This document shows positions 61,610 through 64,000 of a stretch of DNA of 64,000 bases, in pieces. Both the position numbers and the translations under genes were made by a program. The first letter of the stretch is position 1. Each line of letters opens with the position of its first letter. Below the pieces are notes generated by a model. It ran no database searches. It had not been told where the DNA came from and saw nothing but the letters and a program-made list of their open reading frames with translations. The stretch comes from Streptosporangium album (GTDB lineage: Bacteria; Actinomycetota; Actinomycetes; Streptosporangiales; Streptosporangiaceae): contig NZ_JACHJU010000001.1 of assembly GCF_014203795.1 (NCBI RefSeq), positions 1,364,001 through 1,428,000 of the forward strand, in the 5' to 3' direction.

Positions 61610-63769
61610 TCACTTCCCCACGATCTCGGCGAGCTTGGCGGCCACTTCCTCGCTCCTGGCGATGGCCGCCCTTTCCAGGACCTTGCTGATGCTGGACGAG
61701 GCCTCGCCGCCCGTGAGGCGCTGCACAGGCTGGTCCAGCCAGTCGAAGTAGCGCCGCTGGATCTCGTCGGCGAGCCAGCCGCCATAGGAGGTGCCGAGCG
61801 GGCCCTGCTCGGCGATGAGAACGTTGTTGGTCTTCTTGACACTGGTGCCGATGGTGTCCCAGTCGAGGCTGGCCCTGTCCAGCCAACGCAGGTCGATCAC
61901 CTCGGCGTCCACGTCACCCAGTGCCTCCAGGACATGCCGGGTCATCGCCAGATAGGTGAGAATCGTGAGCTTCGACCCGGCGTGGACGACGGCCGCCTTG
62001 CCGACCGGGAGGCAATAGTCGAGATCTCCCTCGGGGCCGGGGCCTGTCGTGCCGTAGAGATCCACGTGCTCCAGCACGACGACCGGGTCCTGGCAGCGCA
62101 GCGCGCTGTTCATCAGCCCCACGTAGTCGTACGGTGTCGAAGGGGCGACGATCCGCCACCCGGGCGCGGTGGCGAAGATTCCGGCCGGGTCCATCGAGTG
62201 CTGCGAGCCGTACCCGGTGCCCATGGCGACCTTGCTGCGCAGCACGAACGGCACCGCGCCGGTGCCGCCGAACATGTGCCTGGCTTTGCCGATCTGGTTG
62301 AAGAGCTGGTCGGCCGCCACCCACATGAAGTCGGCGTACATGAACTCGACCACCGGCTTGAACCGGCCGTCCATGGCGATGCCGCCGCCGAGGCCGGCGA
62401 AGGCGTTCTCGCTGATCGGCGTGCCGAGGACACGGTCGGGGTGCGCCTCCTTGAGCCCGCGGGTGGCGCCGTTGGTGCCGCCGTTGAGCCGGTGCACGTC
62501 CTCACCCATGACGACGACGGCGGGGTCGGTCTCCATCCTGCGCGCCATGACGGCGGCCACGGCGTCGATGAACTTCTGCTCGTTGAGGGTGCCGGTGCAG
62601 GTGAAGCGTGCGTCGGCGAACTCGCTGAGGTCCCCCCGGACGCCGACGTCCGCGAAGGCTGGATCGGGCCACTCCGCGGGCTTGATGCGGCGCTGCCCCG
62701 GTTTGCCGCCGGGCAGCGGCTCCAGGAGCACGTCGCCGAGGTCGGCCATGAGCTCACGGGCCCGCCCAGTCGTCGCGGAGATCTCCTCGGCGGTCATGAT
62801 GCCCCGCCGCACCATGTGTCCGGAGAGCTGCTTGATCGGGTCGCGGGCGCGCCACCGCCGCTCCTCCTCCTTGCTCCGGTAGCCGAACGCGCTGCCGGGG
62901 AAGGGGCCGTTCTGGTGGAAATATCGGTAGACATCCGCCTCGATGACAGCAGGACCGCCGCCGGAGCGCAGGTGGGCCAGGGCCTCGCGCATGGTGAGGT
63001 AGACGGCCAGCGGGTCCATGCCGTCGACCTTCCAGCTCGCGATGCCGAAGCCGGGCCCCCGCGCCGACAACCGCGGCTCGCCAGTGGCCTCTTCGACGCT
63101 GGTCGAGACGGCGTAGCGGTTGTTCTCAACGAAGAAGCAGATGGGCAGCCGCCAGGCGGCGGCGAGGTTGAACGTCTCCAGCGTGGAGCCGATGTTGACC
63201 GCGCCGTCGCCGAAGTACGTCACGGCCACCGCGTCGGTGCCGGCCTGCCGGTGCGCCCACGCGGACCCGGCGGCCAGCGGCACGCCACCGCCAACGATTG
63301 CGTTGGTGCCGATCGCTCCGGCCTCGATCCACTGCAGGTGCATGGATCCGCCGCGGCCGTGGCTGAAGCCGCGGTCCAGGCCGCAGATCTCGGCCAGGCT
63401 CTTCAGCAGGACGGCACGCACCTCGTCGGAGAACGGCCGCCGGGGGTCGATCCCCTTCGGCTCGACATGCCCGAGCACCTTGGCCAGGAACTGGTGGTGC
63501 CCCCGGTGTGAGCCGTTGACGGTGTCCTGGCTGGTGAGGGGAAGGATGGAACCGACGGCCCCGCCCTCCTGACCGATGCTGGAGTGCGCCGGCCCGTGGA
63601 CCAGCCCCGCCTTGGCCAGGTCGAGCACATACTCCTCGAATGTCCTGATCAGGACCAGCTGGCTGAACATGGCGGTGAGCAGGGACGGGGCGGCGGCGTC
63701 CCAATCGGATTCGGTGGCGACGACCTCCACCCACGGCGCCGCAGGTTCGAGCCGGTGCTGCTCTGTCAT
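61610..63769 (-). CDS. 2-oxoacid dehydrogenase E1, fused alpha and beta subunits
   Basis: 719 aa. The alpha half has HSSIGQEGGAVG, GRGGSMHLQ, the ThDP motif FGDGAVNIGSTLETFNLAAA..NN and the alpha end; the beta half starts near TCTGTLNEQKFIDAVAAVMA with VVVMGEDVHRL, GTPISENAFAGLGGGIAMDG, the catalytic His region GYGSQHSMDPAGIF and EQGPLGTSYGGWLADEI. Alpha2beta2-type E1 is normally two genes; here they are one. Substrate could be pyruvate, acetoin or a branched oxoacid. The ATG at 63769 follows GGAGAGG; the ATG at 63781 is an alternative but lies in the operator. Confidence 0.9.
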   Translation of the reverse strand: MTEQHRLEPAAPWVEVVATESDWDAAAPSLLTAMFSQLVLIRTFEEYVLDLAKAGLVHGPAHSSIGQEGGAVGSILPLTSQDTVNGSHRGHHQFLAKVLGHVEPKGIDPRRPFSDEVRAVLLKSLAEICGLDRGFSHGRGGSMHLQWIEAGAIGTNAIVGGGVPLAAGSAWAHRQAGTDAVAVTYFGDGAVNIGSTLETFNLAAAWRLPICFFVENNRYAVSTSVEEATGEPRLSARGPGFGIASWKVDGMDPLAVYLTMREALAHLRSGGGPAVIEADVYRYFHQNGPFPGSAFGYRSKEEERRWRARDPIKQLSGHMVRRGIMTAEEISATTGRARELMADLGDVLLEPLPGGKPGQRRIKPAEWPDPAFADVGVRGDLSEFADARFTCTGTLNEQKFIDAVAAVMARRMETDPAVVVMGEDVHRLNGGTNGATRGLKEAHPDRVLGTPISENAFAGLGGGIAMDGRFKPVVEFMYADFMWVAADQLFNQIGKARHMFGGTGAVPFVLRSKVAMGTGYGSQHSMDPAGIFATAPGWRIVAPSTPYDYVGLMNSALRCQDPVVVLEHVDLYGTTGPGPEGDLDYCLPVGKAAVVHAGSKLTILTYLAMTRHVLEALGDVDAEVIDLRWLDRASLDWDTIGTSVKKTNNVLIAEQGPLGTSYGGWLADEIQRRYFDWLDQPVQRLTGGEASSSISKVLERAAIARSEEVAAKLAEIVGK

Positions 63770-63780
63770 GAGCCTCTCCA

Positions 63781-63794
63781 TGCAATCGATTGCA
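63781..63794. promoter_or_regulatory. Perfect palindrome, LacI-type operator candidate, next to the E1 gene
   Basis: TGCAATCGATTGCA is a perfect 14-bp palindrome with a central CG, the form typical of LacI-family operators. It ends 12 bp before the E1 start codon, where a bound repressor would block transcription of the E1-E2 operon. Confidence 0.6.
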
Positions 63795-63815
63795 TTAGCG
63801 AGAGCTTTACACACA

Positions 63816-63877
63816 ATGGATCCAAAAACTAGGGTAGGCGGCGTAATGATCGCCCAACCGAGGCGGTTTGGATCCAA
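63816..63877. promoter_or_regulatory. Pair of GGATCC-centred palindromes in the divergent control region
   Basis: ATGGATCCAA (63816-63825) and TTGGATCCAA (63868-63877) share the core TGGATCCA and lie 52 bp apart, centre to centre, that is about five helical turns. Such spacing suits a dimeric or looping regulator acting on both the E1-E2 operon and the VOC gene. Confidence 0.5.
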
Positions 63878-63890
63878 TCTGGAGGACGAG

Positions 63891-64000
63891 ATGCTTCCCG
63901 GACTGGCCAGGCTCGACCACATCGGGTTCACGGTGCCCGATCTCCAAGAGGCCAGGGCGTTCCTCGTGGACGTCCTCGGCTGCGAGTACATGTACACGCT
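63891..64000 (+). CDS. VOC-family (glyoxalase/dioxygenase fold) protein, cut by window edge
   Basis: 36 residues visible: LPGLARLDHIGFTVPDLQEA, RAFLVDVLGCEYMYT. The L-D-H-I-G-F-T-V-P-D opening with its metal-binding His is the standard start of VOC proteins (glyoxalase I, extradiol dioxygenases, epimerases). GGAGGACGAG precedes the ATG. It diverges from the E1-E2 operon and shares its control region, so the two are probably used together. Confidence 0.85.
   Translation, partial: MLPGLARLDHIGFTVPDLQEARAFLVDVLGCEYMYT

Noticed and set aside
60452-63511. Open frame of 1019 codons antisense to the E1-E2 genes
   Set aside because: Same shadow effect; E1 and E2 motifs are unmistakable on the other strand.

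Overview
The window is high-GC actinobacterial chromosome. GTG and TTG starts, four-base start/stop overlaps, small XRE/DUF5753-type regulators, DUF1707-FHA and SseB-like proteins, and an Asp23/AmaP cell-envelope operon all point to a filamentous actinomycete. The Streptosporangiales are my best guess; the genus cannot be fixed from the sequence alone. Most of it is ordinary core genome, with one strongly rearranged accessory block at about 42.9-50.8 kb and a catabolic/redox accessory block to its right.

0-4 kb: the start of an FAH-family hydrolase (minus strand) diverges from a tightly coupled six-gene Asp23/Gls24-AmaP envelope-stress operon, with a plausible SigB-family promoter in front. 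4-37 kb: genes for branched-chain amino acid and serine synthesis are spread along the minus strand (cimA, ilvE, leuB, serA, ilvC-ilvN-ilvB). Between them lie plus-strand genes for a methyltransferase, a c-di-AMP-riboswitch-controlled NlpC/P60 hydrolase, an ECF sigma factor, a serine hydrolase, an XRE regulator, DacB, a coupled malic enzyme-fumarase pair and a lone histidine kinase. cimA and ilvB each carry a short leader ORF rich in Leu/Ile/Val codons, followed by competing stems and an intrinsic terminator, so both look controlled by transcription attenuation. At 20.7-24.8 kb a PadR-ABC-FtsX operon is followed by a miniature ghost copy of its own ATPase and permease genes. Both ghosts keep their start, stop and overlap but have lost their middles.

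36.7-42.9 kb: a membrane PAS-GGDEF-EAL protein, a 2-hydroxyacid dehydrogenase, a PQQ-type sugar dehydrogenase lipoprotein and a GDPD-like secreted protein. 42.9-50.8 kb is a mobile-element graveyard: an IS630-like remnant, a truncated IS5-type transposase, a 218-bp MITE-like element with 35-bp terminal inverted repeats, an ABC exporter gene broken by both an in-frame amber codon and the MITE, an apparently intact IS1380 element, a small protein with a palindromic operator, a third solo copy of the 35-bp repeat, and a group II intron with its reverse transcriptase.

50.8-64 kb: an FAD aromatic monooxygenase and a three-subunit molybdenum hydroxylase suggest oxidation of a heteroaromatic compound. 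They are followed by a three-gene signalling cassette (cyclic-nucleotide-domain histidine kinase, response regulator fused to a thioredoxin-reductase-like flavoprotein, UBP zinc finger). The window ends with a 2-oxoacid dehydrogenase E1-E2 pair diverging from a VOC protein across a palindrome-rich control region. No rRNA, tRNA or CRISPR array was recognised.
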